Below are positions 28,217 to 36,767 of a DNA stretch of 64,000 nt, piece after piece (position 1 is the first letter of the stretch; each line of letters opens with the position of its first letter). Made by a program: the position numbers and the translations under genes. The notes beneath the pieces were generated by a model. It did not search any database and was not told the origin of the DNA. It saw only the letters and a list, made by a program, of their open reading frames with translations. Location: positions 372,001 through 436,000 of the forward strand of contig JACJYA010000001.1 in assembly GCA_020636315.1 (NCBI GenBank), written 5' to 3'. The DNA is from Lewinellaceae bacterium. Lineage in GTDB: Bacteria > Bacteroidota > Bacteroidia > Chitinophagales > Saprospiraceae.

Positions 28217-29254
28217 ATGTCAGCAGAAACATTCGATAAAGTAAAGCAGATCAAGGCGGATATCGAGGCCGCCCGGCCGAATAGCCTGGAGGCTCTGGAG
28301 CAATTCCGGATCAAATACGTGGGTTCGAAGAACGTCATCAAATCGCTGTTCGGAGAGATCCGCAACATTCCCAACGAGCAGAAGAAGGAGTACGGGCAAC
28401 TGGTCAACAGCGCCAAGGAAGCGGCAGAGGCCAAATTCGAAACCCTGAAGGCCGGCCTGGAGGCCGCCGCCGAGCAGGCCGCCGTTCAGGATATCGACCT
28501 GGCCGCCCCCGGCGAACCGCTGGAACTGGGCGCCCGCCACCCGGTCACCATCACGATGAACCGCATTATCCGCATCTTTGAGCGGATCGGCTTCGTGGTG
28601 GCCGACGACCGGGAGATCGAAGACGACTGGCACAACTTCACGGCCATGAACACGCCCGAAGACCACCCGGCCCGCGATATGCAGGATACTTTCTATCTGA
28701 AGGACAGCACCGAGCTGCTGCTGCGCACCCATACCTCGCCGGTGCAGGCCCGCGTGATGACCCGGCAGAAACCGCCCATCCGCGTCATTGCTCCGGGGCG
28801 GGTGTATCGCAACGAGACCATCTCCGCCCGTTCGCATTGCCAGTTTCATCAGGTGGAGGGACTGTACGTCGATGAAGGCGTCTCTTTCGCCGACCTCAAA
28901 CAGACGCTGCTGTACTTCGCCCGCGAAATGTTCGGCCCGGAGGCGAAGATCCGCCTGCGGCCCTCTTACTTTCCCTTCACCGAGCCCAGCGCCGAGATGG
29001 ACGTTTATCTGGGCACGGAGACGGAAAAAGACTACCGCCTGACCAAGGGCACCGGCTGGCTGGAGATCCTTGGCTGCGGCATGGTCGATCCTGCCGTCCT
29101 GGAGAACTGCGGCATCGACTCGGAAAAATATACCGGCTTCGCCTTCGGCATGGGCATCGAACGGCAAGCCCTGCGCCTGTTCGACATTGGCGACATCCGC
29201 CTGTTCTTCGAGAATGACGTACGCTTTTTGAAGCAGTTCGCTTCGGCGTTGTAA
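28217..29254 (+). CDS. pheS: Phenylalanine--tRNA ligase alpha subunit
   Basis: Catalytic subunit of the alpha2-beta2 phenylalanyl-tRNA synthetase, charging tRNA-Phe in the cytoplasm. The 345-residue form starts at ATG 28217 (MSAETFDKVKQIKADIEAARP), avoiding an upstream TTG/GTG-type extension. An N-terminal coiled coil (about 1-90) binds tRNA. The class II core shows HPVTITMNRIIRIFERIGF, EDDWHNFTAMNTPEDHPARDMQDTFYL, motif 2 (VIAPGRVYRNETISARSHCQFHQVEG), FPFTEPSAEMDVY, and motif 3 (GFAFGMGIERQALRLFDIGDIR). Length matches bacterial PheS. The pheT partner is not adjacent, which is usual in Bacteroidota. hisS follows in the same direction. Confidence 0.97.
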   Translation: MSAETFDKVKQIKADIEAARPNSLEALEQFRIKYVGSKNVIKSLFGEIRNIPNEQKKEYGQLVNSAKEAAEAKFETLKAGLEAAAEQAAVQDIDLAAPGEPLELGARHPVTITMNRIIRIFERIGFVVADDREIEDDWHNFTAMNTPEDHPARDMQDTFYLKDSTELLLRTHTSPVQARVMTRQKPPIRVIAPGRVYRNETISARSHCQFHQVEGLYVDEGVSFADLKQTLLYFAREMFGPEAKIRLRPSYFPFTEPSAEMDVYLGTETEKDYRLTKGTGWLEILGCGMVDPAVLENCGIDSEKYTGFAFGMGIERQALRLFDIGDIRLFFENDVRFLKQFASAL

Positions 29255-29271
29255 TGGAGTTATTGGTTATT

Positions 29272-29355
29272 AAACCTTTGAGGCCCTGGAGACTCAAAGG
29301 TTTTGAAATTCCTGTTTTAGAAAAACCTTTGAGGTTTTGAAAACCTCAAAGGTTT
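29272..29355. repeat. Two AAACCTTTGAGG intergenic palindromes
   Basis: Copy 1 (29272-29304) is an imperfect AAACCTTTGAGG..CTCAAAGGTTT palindrome. Copy 2 (29323-29355) has perfect 16-bp arms (AAACCTTTGAGGTTTT) around a single G. This motif is a widespread intergenic repeat in Bacteroidota. Located between pheS and hisS, it may act as a hairpin in their mRNA. Confidence 0.85.
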
Positions 29356-29378
29356 AGACGGCACAACCGACAAGAAAA

Positions 29379-30722
29379 ATGAAACCCAGCATACCCAAGG
29401 GGACCCGCGATTTCTCTCCCGAAGAAGTCAATAAACGAAACTTCATCTTCGACACCATCCGCGAGGTGTTCGTGCGCTACGGTTATCAGCCGATCGAGAC
29501 GCCGGCCATGGAAAACCTGAGCACGCTGACCGGCAAATACGGCGAAGAGGGCGACAAACTGCTCTTCAAGGTGCTCAACAACGGAGACTTCCTGGCCAAG
29601 GCCGACGAAGAGGCTCTCGACGCCCGCGACTCCAGTAAGCTCATTCCTTCCATCTCCAAACGGGGGCTCCGGTATGACCTGACAGTGCCCTTCGCCCGCT
29701 TCGTCGTCATGCGGCAGCACGAGGTCACCTTTCCCTTCAAGCGCTATCAGATACAGCCCGTCTGGCGGGCCGACCGGCCGCAGAAGGGGCGCTACCAGGA
29801 GTTCTACCAGTGCGATGTGGATGTGGTGGGCTCCGATTCCCTCGTTTACGAAGCGGAGCTGGCCCAGATATACGACGAGGTTTTCGCTAAGCTGGGAATG
29901 AAAGTCGCCATCAAGATCAACAACCGCAAGGTGCTGGCCGGCATTGCCGAAGCTGCCGGTATCAGCGATTCCTTTATGGATATGACCATCTCCATCGATA
30001 AGCTGGATAAGATCGGCATGGAGGGGGTGGAAAAGGAAATGGCGGGAAGAGATATCCCGGATTCCGCAATAGAAAAGGTCAAAACCATTCTGGAGGCCGA
30101 AAGCATAGAGGAACTGAAGCCGCTGCTGGCCAACAGCGCTACCGGCCTGAAAGGCATCGAAGAACTGGAAACCGTTTTTGATTACCTGGGCATCGGCGAA
30201 TCCACGAACGACATCGTTTTCGACATCACCCTTGCCCGGGGGCTGAGCTATTACACCGGCTGCATTTTCGAAGTGGAGGCAAAAGGGGTAAAGATGGGCA
30301 GCATCGGCGGAGGCGGCCGTTATGACGACCTCACCGGCGTGTTCGGCATGCCCGGCACTTCCGGCGTAGGCGTATCCTTCGGCGCCGAACGCATCTTCGA
30401 CGTTATGGAGGAGCTGAAGCTCTTTCCCCTGGACAGCGCCATACAGCTCAAAGTTGTTTTCCTGTCCTTTGACGAGGCCAGCCATCGCTACGCTTTTCGC
30501 TGCCTGCGCAAGGTTCGGGCTGCCGGCATCAATGCCGAGATCTATCCGGAGCCCACCAAGATGGGTAAGCAGTTCAAGTATGTGGATAAACGCAACGCCC
30601 CCCACGCCATCGTCATCGGCAGCGATGAGATGGCCAGCGGCAAACTGGCCTTTAAGAATATGAAAACGGGAGAGCAGGAGAGTTTGTCGCTGGAAGAGAT
30701 CATCGAAAGGTTAAGGGGATAG
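29379..30722 (+). CDS. hisS: Histidine--tRNA ligase
   Basis: Class II aminoacyl-tRNA synthetase that charges tRNA-His. The 447 residues contain motif 1 with the start signature KPSIPKGTRDFSPEEVNKRNFIFDTI, motif 2 region (RYDLTVPFARFVVMRQHEVTFPFKRYQIQPVWRADRPQKGRYQEFYQCDVDVVG), HisA motif (LARGLSYYTGCIFEVEAKG), motif 3 (GGGGRYDDLTGVFG, GVSFGAERIFDVM) and a C-terminal anticodon-binding domain (about 350-447; KMGKQFKYVDKRNAPHAIVIGSDE). Length is normal. It lies 124 bases after pheS with palindromic repeats between. Confidence 0.97.
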   Translation: MKPSIPKGTRDFSPEEVNKRNFIFDTIREVFVRYGYQPIETPAMENLSTLTGKYGEEGDKLLFKVLNNGDFLAKADEEALDARDSSKLIPSISKRGLRYDLTVPFARFVVMRQHEVTFPFKRYQIQPVWRADRPQKGRYQEFYQCDVDVVGSDSLVYEAELAQIYDEVFAKLGMKVAIKINNRKVLAGIAEAAGISDSFMDMTISIDKLDKIGMEGVEKEMAGRDIPDSAIEKVKTILEAESIEELKPLLANSATGLKGIEELETVFDYLGIGESTNDIVFDITLARGLSYYTGCIFEVEAKGVKMGSIGGGGRYDDLTGVFGMPGTSGVGVSFGAERIFDVMEELKLFPLDSAIQLKVVFLSFDEASHRYAFRCLRKVRAAGINAEIYPEPTKMGKQFKYVDKRNAPHAIVIGSDEMASGKLAFKNMKTGEQESLSLEEIIERLRG

Positions 30723-30815
30723 GGGGGCGGTTCGCGTTTGCCAGTTCGCTTTTCCCAGTTGGCGGTTTGTCCACAACAATTTAACCATCCAACAATATAC
30801 CATCTTTTCATCCCT

Positions 30816-31433
30816 ATGAGAGCAATTATACTTTCTACACTAGCCTTCTTCATCGGCTTAACCACCCTCTCCGGGCAGATAACCCTGCGCAATTCCCTGT
30901 CCAATAAAACCAGGACGCTGAAGGCAGAAGGCGAGATCGGCCTCGGCATTCCCATCGAAGGACAGAGCCTGGACTGCGGCTTCCGCATGCTTAACGGCAC
31001 TCTTCATGACACCAAAAAAGGAGTGGTCCGGGTTTTGCTTAAAGGAGAAAAGAAAACAATGGCCTTTGACAACGGCCTGGCGAAGAAAGAAGAAATCTTT
31101 TACGGAAACATCAAAGGGCTGGGCCCCGTTGCCTATTCCATTGCGGACATCAGCCACCTCACTTACCGGAATAAGGGAGCGGAGGGATGGACCAATATGG
31201 GAGGGATCATCACCACGCTGGGGGCGCTTAATGCGCTGGTCGTGGCTCCGTTGGTGAGCATTAACTATGGTAGTGGCGAATTCAATTCCGAGCAGTATTT
31301 GCGCTGGGCAGGTTACAGCCTGGGCGCCACCGGGGTAGGTGTTACCTTGTTGCTCAGCAGCAAAAAGCGCCATTTTGAAATACAACGGCCGGGCCAGGCC
31401 GCCAGCAGAAAACTTTGGATAATAGAACAATGA
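30816..31433 (+). CDS. Exported protein of unknown function, coupled to gatA
   Basis: Not recognised. Starting at ATG 30816 gives 205 residues with a signal peptide (MRAIILSTLAFFIGLTTLSGQ). The body has a beta-rich segment (LRNSLSNKTRTLKAEGEIGL, GVVRVLLKGEKKTMAFDNG), then two hydrophobic segments (MGGIITTLGALNALVVAPLVSI and YLRWAGYSLGATGVGVTLLLSS) that could span the membrane, and a basic tail (KKRHFEIQRP). Its TGA stop overlaps the gatA ATG (ATGA, 31430-31433), so translation of gatA is probably coupled. No functional link to tRNA amidation is evident. Confidence 0.75.
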   Translation: MRAIILSTLAFFIGLTTLSGQITLRNSLSNKTRTLKAEGEIGLGIPIEGQSLDCGFRMLNGTLHDTKKGVVRVLLKGEKKTMAFDNGLAKKEEIFYGNIKGLGPVAYSIADISHLTYRNKGAEGWTNMGGIITTLGALNALVVAPLVSINYGSGEFNSEQYLRWAGYSLGATGVGVTLLLSSKKRHFEIQRPGQAASRKLWIIEQ

Positions 31434-32866
31434 ACATGGCGAAATATACGACACTACAGCAGGTTCAGGAAGCCATTCGGGCGGGCGGGGAAAGCTGTGA
31501 AGGCTTAGTCAGGTATTACCTTTCCAGGATCGAGGCCAGCCGGAACCTCAACGCGTACATAGAAGTATATGCAGAGGAAGCGCTGGAGCGCGCCCGGCAG
31601 CTGGATGCCCGCAACCGCGAAGATCCGGAAAAGGCGGGGCGGCTCTTTGGCATGGTGCTCTCGCATAAAGACGTTATTTGCTACAAGGGCCACCAGGCCA
31701 CTGCCGGCTCAAAGATACTGGAAGGCTTCACTTCGCTTTACTCTGCTACCGCCATCGAACGCTTACTGGCGGAAGGCGCCATTCTGATCGGGCGCGTAAA
31801 CTGCGATGAATTTGCCATGGGCTCTACTAATGAAACCTCTGTTTACGGGCCTACCCGCAACGCCGCCAACCCCGAAAAAGTGCCGGGCGGCTCCTCCGGG
31901 GGCTCTGCCGTTGCCGTTCAGGCCGACACCTGCCTGGCCTCTCTGGGTTCGGATACAGGTGGCTCAGTCCGCCAGCCGGCCGCTTTCTGTGGAGTTGTGG
32001 GCTTCAAGCCTACTTACGGGCGCATTTCCCGATACGGGTTGCTGGCCTACGGTTCTTCTTTCGACCAGATCGGGATACTGGCCCATTCCGTTGAAGATAC
32101 GGCCCTTTTGCTCGAAATAATGGCCGGGCCGGATGAATTCGACAGCACGGCCAGCCAAAAACCGGTGCCTCCATATTCCCGATTGCCCTCCCCTGTCTCA
32201 AAGGCCAGGATCGCCTATTTCAATACCGCCCTCGAACATCCCAGCCTGGATAAAAGTATCCGGGAAGCTTGCCGTTCTCTTATCACAAAGCTGCGCGAGG
32301 CCGGCCATGAAGTAGAAGGGATAGATTTCGAATACCTGGACTATATTATTCCCGCCTATTACGTACTTACAACGGCGGAAGCATCGACCAACCTCTCCCG
32401 CTACGATGGCATCCGTTATGGTTACCGCAGCACCAATGCCACCAACCTGATGAGCACCTATAAGCGGTCACGCACAGAAGGCTTCGGCACAGAAGTCAAA
32501 CGCCGGATCATGCTCGGCACCTTCGTGCTCAGCGCCGGCTATTACGACGCCTATTACTCCAAAGCCCAGAAGGTGCGGCGGCTCATCAAGGATAAAACGG
32601 ATGAGGCCTTTCAGCAGTATGACTTCATTTTGATGCCTGCCGCACCCGGCACCGCCTGGAACCTGGGCGACAAGACGGATGACCCCGTAGCCATGTACCT
32701 GGCCGATATCTTTACGGTTCAGGCCAATATGGCAGGCATCCCGGCCATTTCTCTTCCGGCCGGCCAGGATGCCGACGGGATGCCGGTCGGCATCCAGTTT
32801 ATGGCCCCGAAGTTCGAAGAAGCACGCCTTCTGGCCTTCGGGAAGGAGGTTTTATCCCTGAAATAG
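31430..32866 (+). CDS. gatA: Asp/Glu-tRNA amidotransferase subunit A
   Basis: Glutaminase subunit of the GatCAB complex, which amidates Glu-tRNA-Gln and Asp-tRNA-Asn. The 478-residue protein starts at ATG 31430 (MNMAKYTTLQQVQEAIRAGG). It has the amidase signature: catalytic Lys in GMVLSHKDVICYKG (about residue 80), the cis-Ser/Ser triad in KVPGGSSGGSAVAVQADTCLASLGSDTGGSVRQPAAFCG, and C-terminal GIPAISLPAGQDADGMPVGIQFMAPKFEE. gatB and gatC are not in the window. The stop-start overlap with the preceding exported-protein gene is unusual company for a tRNA enzyme. Confidence 0.95.
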   Translation: MNMAKYTTLQQVQEAIRAGGESCEGLVRYYLSRIEASRNLNAYIEVYAEEALERARQLDARNREDPEKAGRLFGMVLSHKDVICYKGHQATAGSKILEGFTSLYSATAIERLLAEGAILIGRVNCDEFAMGSTNETSVYGPTRNAANPEKVPGGSSGGSAVAVQADTCLASLGSDTGGSVRQPAAFCGVVGFKPTYGRISRYGLLAYGSSFDQIGILAHSVEDTALLLEIMAGPDEFDSTASQKPVPPYSRLPSPVSKARIAYFNTALEHPSLDKSIREACRSLITKLREAGHEVEGIDFEYLDYIIPAYYVLTTAEASTNLSRYDGIRYGYRSTNATNLMSTYKRSRTEGFGTEVKRRIMLGTFVLSAGYYDAYYSKAQKVRRLIKDKTDEAFQQYDFILMPAAPGTAWNLGDKTDDPVAMYLADIFTVQANMAGIPAISLPAGQDADGMPVGIQFMAPKFEEARLLAFGKEVLSLK

Positions 32867-32980
32867 GGCCGATCCCGCGGTTGCCCGATGCAACCTTTCC
32901 AAACCCCATAATGTTATTACCCCAGAAAAATTGTTGGTAAATAAAGAGCATCAATTAGTTAGCAGGCTCAATTGAATGTT

Positions 32981-32988
32981 TACCTTTG
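32981..32988 (+). promoter_or_regulatory. Promoter -7 box (TACCTTTG) for the MltD-like gene
   Basis: TACCTTTG matches the Bacteroidota -7 consensus TAnnTTTG. TTAG at 32959-32962, 18 bases upstream, could serve as the -33 element. The start of transcription would be about 115 bases before the ATG at 33112. Confidence 0.5.
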
Positions 32989-33111
32989 CAAATCGGGCAA
33001 TTAATTGGCCATGCAACTAAAGCCGGCTGCCAACGTATAACAGTACCAGGCATGGCGGCAATATCAGGGCTTCCCTTCGGGCGCTGGTATGATTTTTTAA
33101 CCAACTCCTGT

Positions 33112-34536
33112 ATGATGGAACAACCTACCGCGAGAAAATTTCTTTCCCGGGCGGCAGGCCTTAGCCTGTTGTTCATCTTCCCCTTTTTTCTGCAAGCTGA
33201 ACCCGGCCCTGATTACGATGAAGCCCTGGTCATCGAGCGCCTCAAGTCCATCGAGAACCCATTGGTGGAACCTCGTTACAACTCCGTTGTCAAAGGATAT
33301 ATTAAAGGATATTTGATGTGGAAACGCGAGAGCGCGGAAAGGGCGCTCGGGCGAACGGTCCTTTACTTTCCGCTCATCGAAGAATATCTTGAGGAAAGGG
33401 ATATGCCGGAAAAGCTCAAATATCTGGCAGTAGTGGAGTCTGCGCTCAACCCACATGCCGTTTCTCCGGTAGGAGCAGTCGGCCTCTGGCAGTTCATGCC
33501 GCAAACAGGCCGGGAATACGGGCTGCTGATCAACGATTTCGTAGATGAACGCAAAGACCCCAACAAATCTACTCAGGCAGCGCTGGATTACCTCTCCCGC
33601 CAATACGAAAAATACGGCGACTGGGCCCTTGCCCTGGCTGCTTACAACAGCGGCTCCGGACGGGTAAGCCGGGCCATCAAGCGGGGCCGCAGCAAGAACT
33701 TCTGGCGCATCCGCCGATATATGCCACGCGAAACGCGCAATTATATCCCGGCTTACATCGCTGCGACTTATCTGATGGAATACTATAAAGAACATGAGAT
33801 CATTCCCGACTATCCGGCGCTGGACTACCAGATCACCGAGACCGTAAAAATTTATGACCATTTCAGTTTTTCCCGTATTGCCCAGGTCACCGGACTGCCC
33901 CAGGAGGTGATCGAAGTGCTGAACCCCGCTTATAAACAAGGGATTATACCCACCAACCAGGAAGGCAATTATCTCATTCTGCCGAAAAGGGTAATGCCTG
34001 CCCTTAAGGATTATCTGGAAGCACAACGGCCCGACCACCTGGCCGACCACTATTTTGACAACACCCCGGTTGTAGTCCAAAAATCCAAGGACAACTGGAA
34101 AGAAAAATATATCCGTCAAACCTATATTGTCAAAGAAGGAGAAACCCTCAAAAAGATAGCCGGGAGCCTGAAATGTACGGTCCACCAGATCATTGCCTGG
34201 AACGCCCTGCAGTCCACTGAACTGAAAAAAGGACAAAAGCTGATGATCTATCAGCCAAAAGAATTCCGGCGTTTTAAACCTATGGAAAAGATGGCGCCAT
34301 TTGCACCTGCGCCTCTTGCCAACCTCACCGGCCTCCGCATCGAACCTCTAGAAGCCGGTTCTCCCGACCCGGCTTTCCAGCAACTGGTGTACATCGTACG
34401 GGAAAAAGGCACCCTGGAAAAGCTTTACCGGCAGATACCCGGGGCAACCCTGCCCAGGCTCATCACCCTCAACAGGATCCCGCCCAATGAGAAACTAAGG
34501 CCGGGTGACCTCCTCAAAATCCCCAGAGAATGGTAA
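33112..34536 (+). CDS. Lytic murein transglycosylase (MltD-like) with LysM domains
   Basis: Cleaves peptidoglycan glycan strands with formation of 1,6-anhydromuramic acid. The chosen ATG (33112) gives about 474 residues with a signal peptide (LSRAAGLSLLFIFPFFLQA). The SLT domain (about residues 75-220) shows YLAVVESALNPHAVSPVGAVGLWQFMPQTGREYGL, with Glu of VES as the catalytic acid, and LALAAYNSGSGRVSRAI. Two LysM-type peptidoglycan-binding modules follow (YIVKEGETLKKIAGSLKC, about 345-390; VYIVREKGTLEKLYRQIPG near the C terminus). The order is that of MltD. An upstream in-frame extension to 32986 has no signal-peptide sense. A terminator follows at 34583. Confidence 0.93.
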   Translation: MMEQPTARKFLSRAAGLSLLFIFPFFLQAEPGPDYDEALVIERLKSIENPLVEPRYNSVVKGYIKGYLMWKRESAERALGRTVLYFPLIEEYLEERDMPEKLKYLAVVESALNPHAVSPVGAVGLWQFMPQTGREYGLLINDFVDERKDPNKSTQAALDYLSRQYEKYGDWALALAAYNSGSGRVSRAIKRGRSKNFWRIRRYMPRETRNYIPAYIAATYLMEYYKEHEIIPDYPALDYQITETVKIYDHFSFSRIAQVTGLPQEVIEVLNPAYKQGIIPTNQEGNYLILPKRVMPALKDYLEAQRPDHLADHYFDNTPVVVQKSKDNWKEKYIRQTYIVKEGETLKKIAGSLKCTVHQIIAWNALQSTELKKGQKLMIYQPKEFRRFKPMEKMAPFAPAPLANLTGLRIEPLEAGSPDPAFQQLVYIVREKGTLEKLYRQIPGATLPRLITLNRIPPNEKLRPGDLLKIPREW

Positions 34537-34582
34537 CTTCCTGAATAGCGATAAAAAAATATTTTTTTCCTCTGAATACAAT

Positions 34583-34620
34583 ACACCCTATAATACTTCC
34601 GTTTATAGGGTGTTCTTTTT
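34583..34620 (+). terminator. Rho-independent terminator after the MltD-like gene
   Basis: ACACCCTATAA pairs with TTATAGGGTGT around a nine-base loop and is followed by TTCTTTTT. It isolates the following gene-free region from upstream transcription. Confidence 0.85.
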
Positions 34621-34949
34621 GATCAATAAACCTTATTAACAGATCTCCTTATCGAAGCACCATTCTACACGCCTGATTTCAAATTGATCAAAACCTGCAA
34701 TGACCTGAATGGCTCGAACCTTTACCTTTCTAACGCCCCCCGTGGCAACTTTTTTTACCATTATAGTTCACATTGTTAACCGGTAAACCAGTTACCGGTA
34801 CTCTTGCCCTTTAAGGGCATACTGTGAGAAAGTACGCACACTTTATCAGCAGCTATGTCGATCCCTGCATAGCCCCAGGCACCCATGGCCGTTTCCGGCG
34901 TGGCCCAAAAGAAAGCAATCATCACCCAAACCGCCTTGTGAAACAATCT

Positions 34950-35156
34950 ACCCCCCCCTGCCGTGAATTGTGCTTCAGAGCATCATTTCATGGCAAACCG
35001 TGAAGGGCGCCGCAAGGCGTTCCTTCACGGCCCCCTTTCCGAAGTGAGAACATTACTTCAGAAAGCCAGTGAAAACAAACTCGCACGAACCATTGAGAGA
35101 GTAGTTTGAACCAGCAGCCGGCGGGCAAAGGCAACACACCCCGCCGCTGCCTTTTT
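34950..35156 (+). ncRNA. Candidate structured non-coding RNA ending in a terminator
   Basis: There is no credible plus-strand protein gene in 34537-35369. Five consecutive stem-loops can be drawn: 34959-34995 (TGCCGTGAA/TTCATGGCA with inner TGCT/AGCA), 34998-35030 (CCGTGAAGG stem capped by a GCAA tetraloop), 35041-35059 (GAAGT/ACTTC), 35076-35108 (CAAACT/AGTTTG) and 35114-35150 (GCAGCCGGCGGG against CCCGCCGCTGC), the last followed by CTTTTT. Upstream, ACCGGTAA/TTACCGGT (34779-34799) and GCTATG/CATAGC are further hairpins, and TACCTTTC at 34723-34730 could be a -7 box. The upstream gene has its own terminator, so a separate transcript is likely. I could not match it to 6S, SRP, RNase P or tmRNA. 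Confidence 0.5.
35114..35156 (+). terminator. Strong rho-independent terminator of the candidate ncRNA
   Basis: An eleven-pair GC-rich stem (one bulged C) followed immediately by CTTTTT on the plus strand; the minus strand lacks a matching T-run. Confidence 0.75.
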
Positions 35157-35309
35157 CCCCTGTCCATAATCCCAAAAATACACGTGCCATTATCCCTTTT
35201 ATACCCACAACCCGGTTTTATCGCCTTTTTTATTTTACTCTTTTCCGCAGTGAGGGCTTCTCCGGGAGCCCTTTTTCTTTCCGGGAATTATCAGAAAGGT
35301 AATATCAAA

Positions 35310-35340
35310 TTCAAGCGCTAATGGAAAATTAGCGCTTGAA
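35310..35340. terminator. 13-bp hairpin downstream of the serine-hydrolase-like gene
   Basis: TTCAAGCGCTAAT and ATTAGCGCTTGAA are exact inverses around GGAAA. On the minus strand it lies 30 bases after the stop of the 35370-36584 gene, followed by a moderately T-rich stretch. Confidence 0.6.
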
Positions 35341-35369
35341 ACCCCAATTTAAATATGTCCGGCTACTGG

Positions 35370-36584
35370 CTAATGCGTGGGCCTCCCCCTTTGCTCCCGG
35401 TATAGCTCCTCCAGCATTTCAAAGCCCAGTTCCCGAATATCACTGGCGGAATTGGACAGGAGCACCACCCCTATGCCGGCATCTTTGATAAACCCCAGGA
35501 ACGACCGAAAACCGGCCGTTCCTCCATACATCCAGGTTACAGGCTGGTTGGACTGGGGAGTGAGCTTGGAAATAAGCCAGCCATAGCCGGCTTCGGTGGG
35601 GCGCAGCAGTCCGGGAAATTCCACATCAACTCTGGCCTGTTGCGCCTGCTCCATTGCAGCCGAAAGCCGGGAGCCATCTTCCTTAAGGTTTGCCAGTAAA
35701 AATACAGCCAGGTCTTTAGCCGTTGACCGGAGGCCGGCTGCGGGCGCCAGGCCGTCGAAGTCCCAGAGTGGAGCAGGCCGGCCTTTGGCATCGTGCCCCT
35801 GAGCAAGGCGTTCTTTCTGGCCATCAGACAGGTGGATGCGGGTATCCTCCATTCTCAGAGGGCCCAGCAATCGTTTCACCAGCAATTCTTCGTAGGATAT
35901 GCCGTTCATATCACTTAGCAAGTGGCCGGCAAGGGCGATACCAATATTTGAATAGTGAAAGCTGGAACCCGGCTGGGTTTTCAATGGATATTCGGCAACC
36001 TTGAAATAAAAGTCGCGTTTGGTGAACCCTTCCCGGGGCCCCTGCAGGAAGGCGGCTGTTCCGATGGGGTGCCAGTCATACAGCCCCAGGCCCGAATTGG
36101 GCAGGCCGGAAGTGTGCGTCGCCAGGTCACAGAAGGCAATGCACACCTTCTCTCCCAGAGGGTCGGGAGTGCAACTCAGTATGCGTTCCGGGTTGCGGGA
36201 AGGGTTGGTCGGCAACGTCACTTCCACACAACGCTGGGGCTGGAAGGCCGGAGCGTCGGCGCCGTGAGGAAGATAGGGGTCGATGGGGCTGCTCATATCG
36301 AACCGGCCTTCTATGGATTCTTCGGCCATCAGGGTAGTGGTAAAGACACTTGTTAGGGCGCCCAGTTCAAAAATAGTATTTTCGCCCGGGGGCCGGGCTT
36401 CCTGGCGGCTGATCCGGCCAAAACCTTTGTATTTAACCTGCCCATCCACGACCAGGGCTACGGCCAGGCCGGGGTTGCGGCCTTTACGGACATAAGCCTC
36501 GGCCTGCTCTTCAACCTGTTGCGGGAACTGAGCGAGGGCTGTGAAGGTGCAAAACAGCAGGATTGAGCTTAAGAAATGTTTCAT
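35370..36584 (-). CDS. Beta-lactamase-fold protein lacking the catalytic Ser-x-x-Lys
   Basis: An exported 404-residue member of the class C beta-lactamase/serine hydrolase family (PF00144). The signal peptide is MKHFLSSILLFCTFTALAQ. The fold is clear: PGLAVALVVDGQVKYKGFGRIS, FHYSNIGIALAGHLL with the YxN motif (Tyr211), ATHTSGLPN, LRSTAKDLAVFL, and MYGGTAGFRSFLGF replacing the HxG motif. However the SxxK position reads FELGALTSVFT: Ala76 stands where the nucleophile Ser should be and Ser79 where Lys should be. It therefore should not work as a normal penicillin-binding hydrolase. It may bind peptides or act by another route. Monocistronic between a candidate ncRNA and a divergent K+ channel gene. 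Confidence 0.88.
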   Translation of the reverse strand: MKHFLSSILLFCTFTALAQFPQQVEEQAEAYVRKGRNPGLAVALVVDGQVKYKGFGRISRQEARPPGENTIFELGALTSVFTTTLMAEESIEGRFDMSSPIDPYLPHGADAPAFQPQRCVEVTLPTNPSRNPERILSCTPDPLGEKVCIAFCDLATHTSGLPNSGLGLYDWHPIGTAAFLQGPREGFTKRDFYFKVAEYPLKTQPGSSFHYSNIGIALAGHLLSDMNGISYEELLVKRLLGPLRMEDTRIHLSDGQKERLAQGHDAKGRPAPLWDFDGLAPAAGLRSTAKDLAVFLLANLKEDGSRLSAAMEQAQQARVDVEFPGLLRPTEAGYGWLISKLTPQSNQPVTWMYGGTAGFRSFLGFIKDAGIGVVLLSNSASDIRELGFEMLEELYREQRGRPTH

Positions 36585-36767
36585 GGGGTGGAGTTTTAAT
36601 ATTATTAGCGGGAGTTGTCGCCTGCCTGGAAATTGCGGGCCAATTGGAGTTGCGCATTAACCCTCCCGGCCGTATTTTGGAGGGATCATAAACTGGTCAT
36701 TTCAAAGTACCCCGAATAAGGGAATACCAGAATGATCGCAGTCAGCCGGGGGCCATGATTTTCATCA

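Noticed and set aside
34738..35156. Assignment of the structured region to RNase P RNA, tmRNA, SRP RNA or 6S RNA.
   Set aside because: The conserved GAGGAAAGUC element of RNase P, a tmRNA tag and tRNA-like end, and the SRP loop motif were all looked for and not found; a chain of short hairpins does not fit 6S RNA.
35106..35321. A 71-codon plus-strand frame.
   Set aside because: It begins inside the terminator hairpin of the candidate ncRNA and shows no convincing signal or domain; better explained as non-coding.
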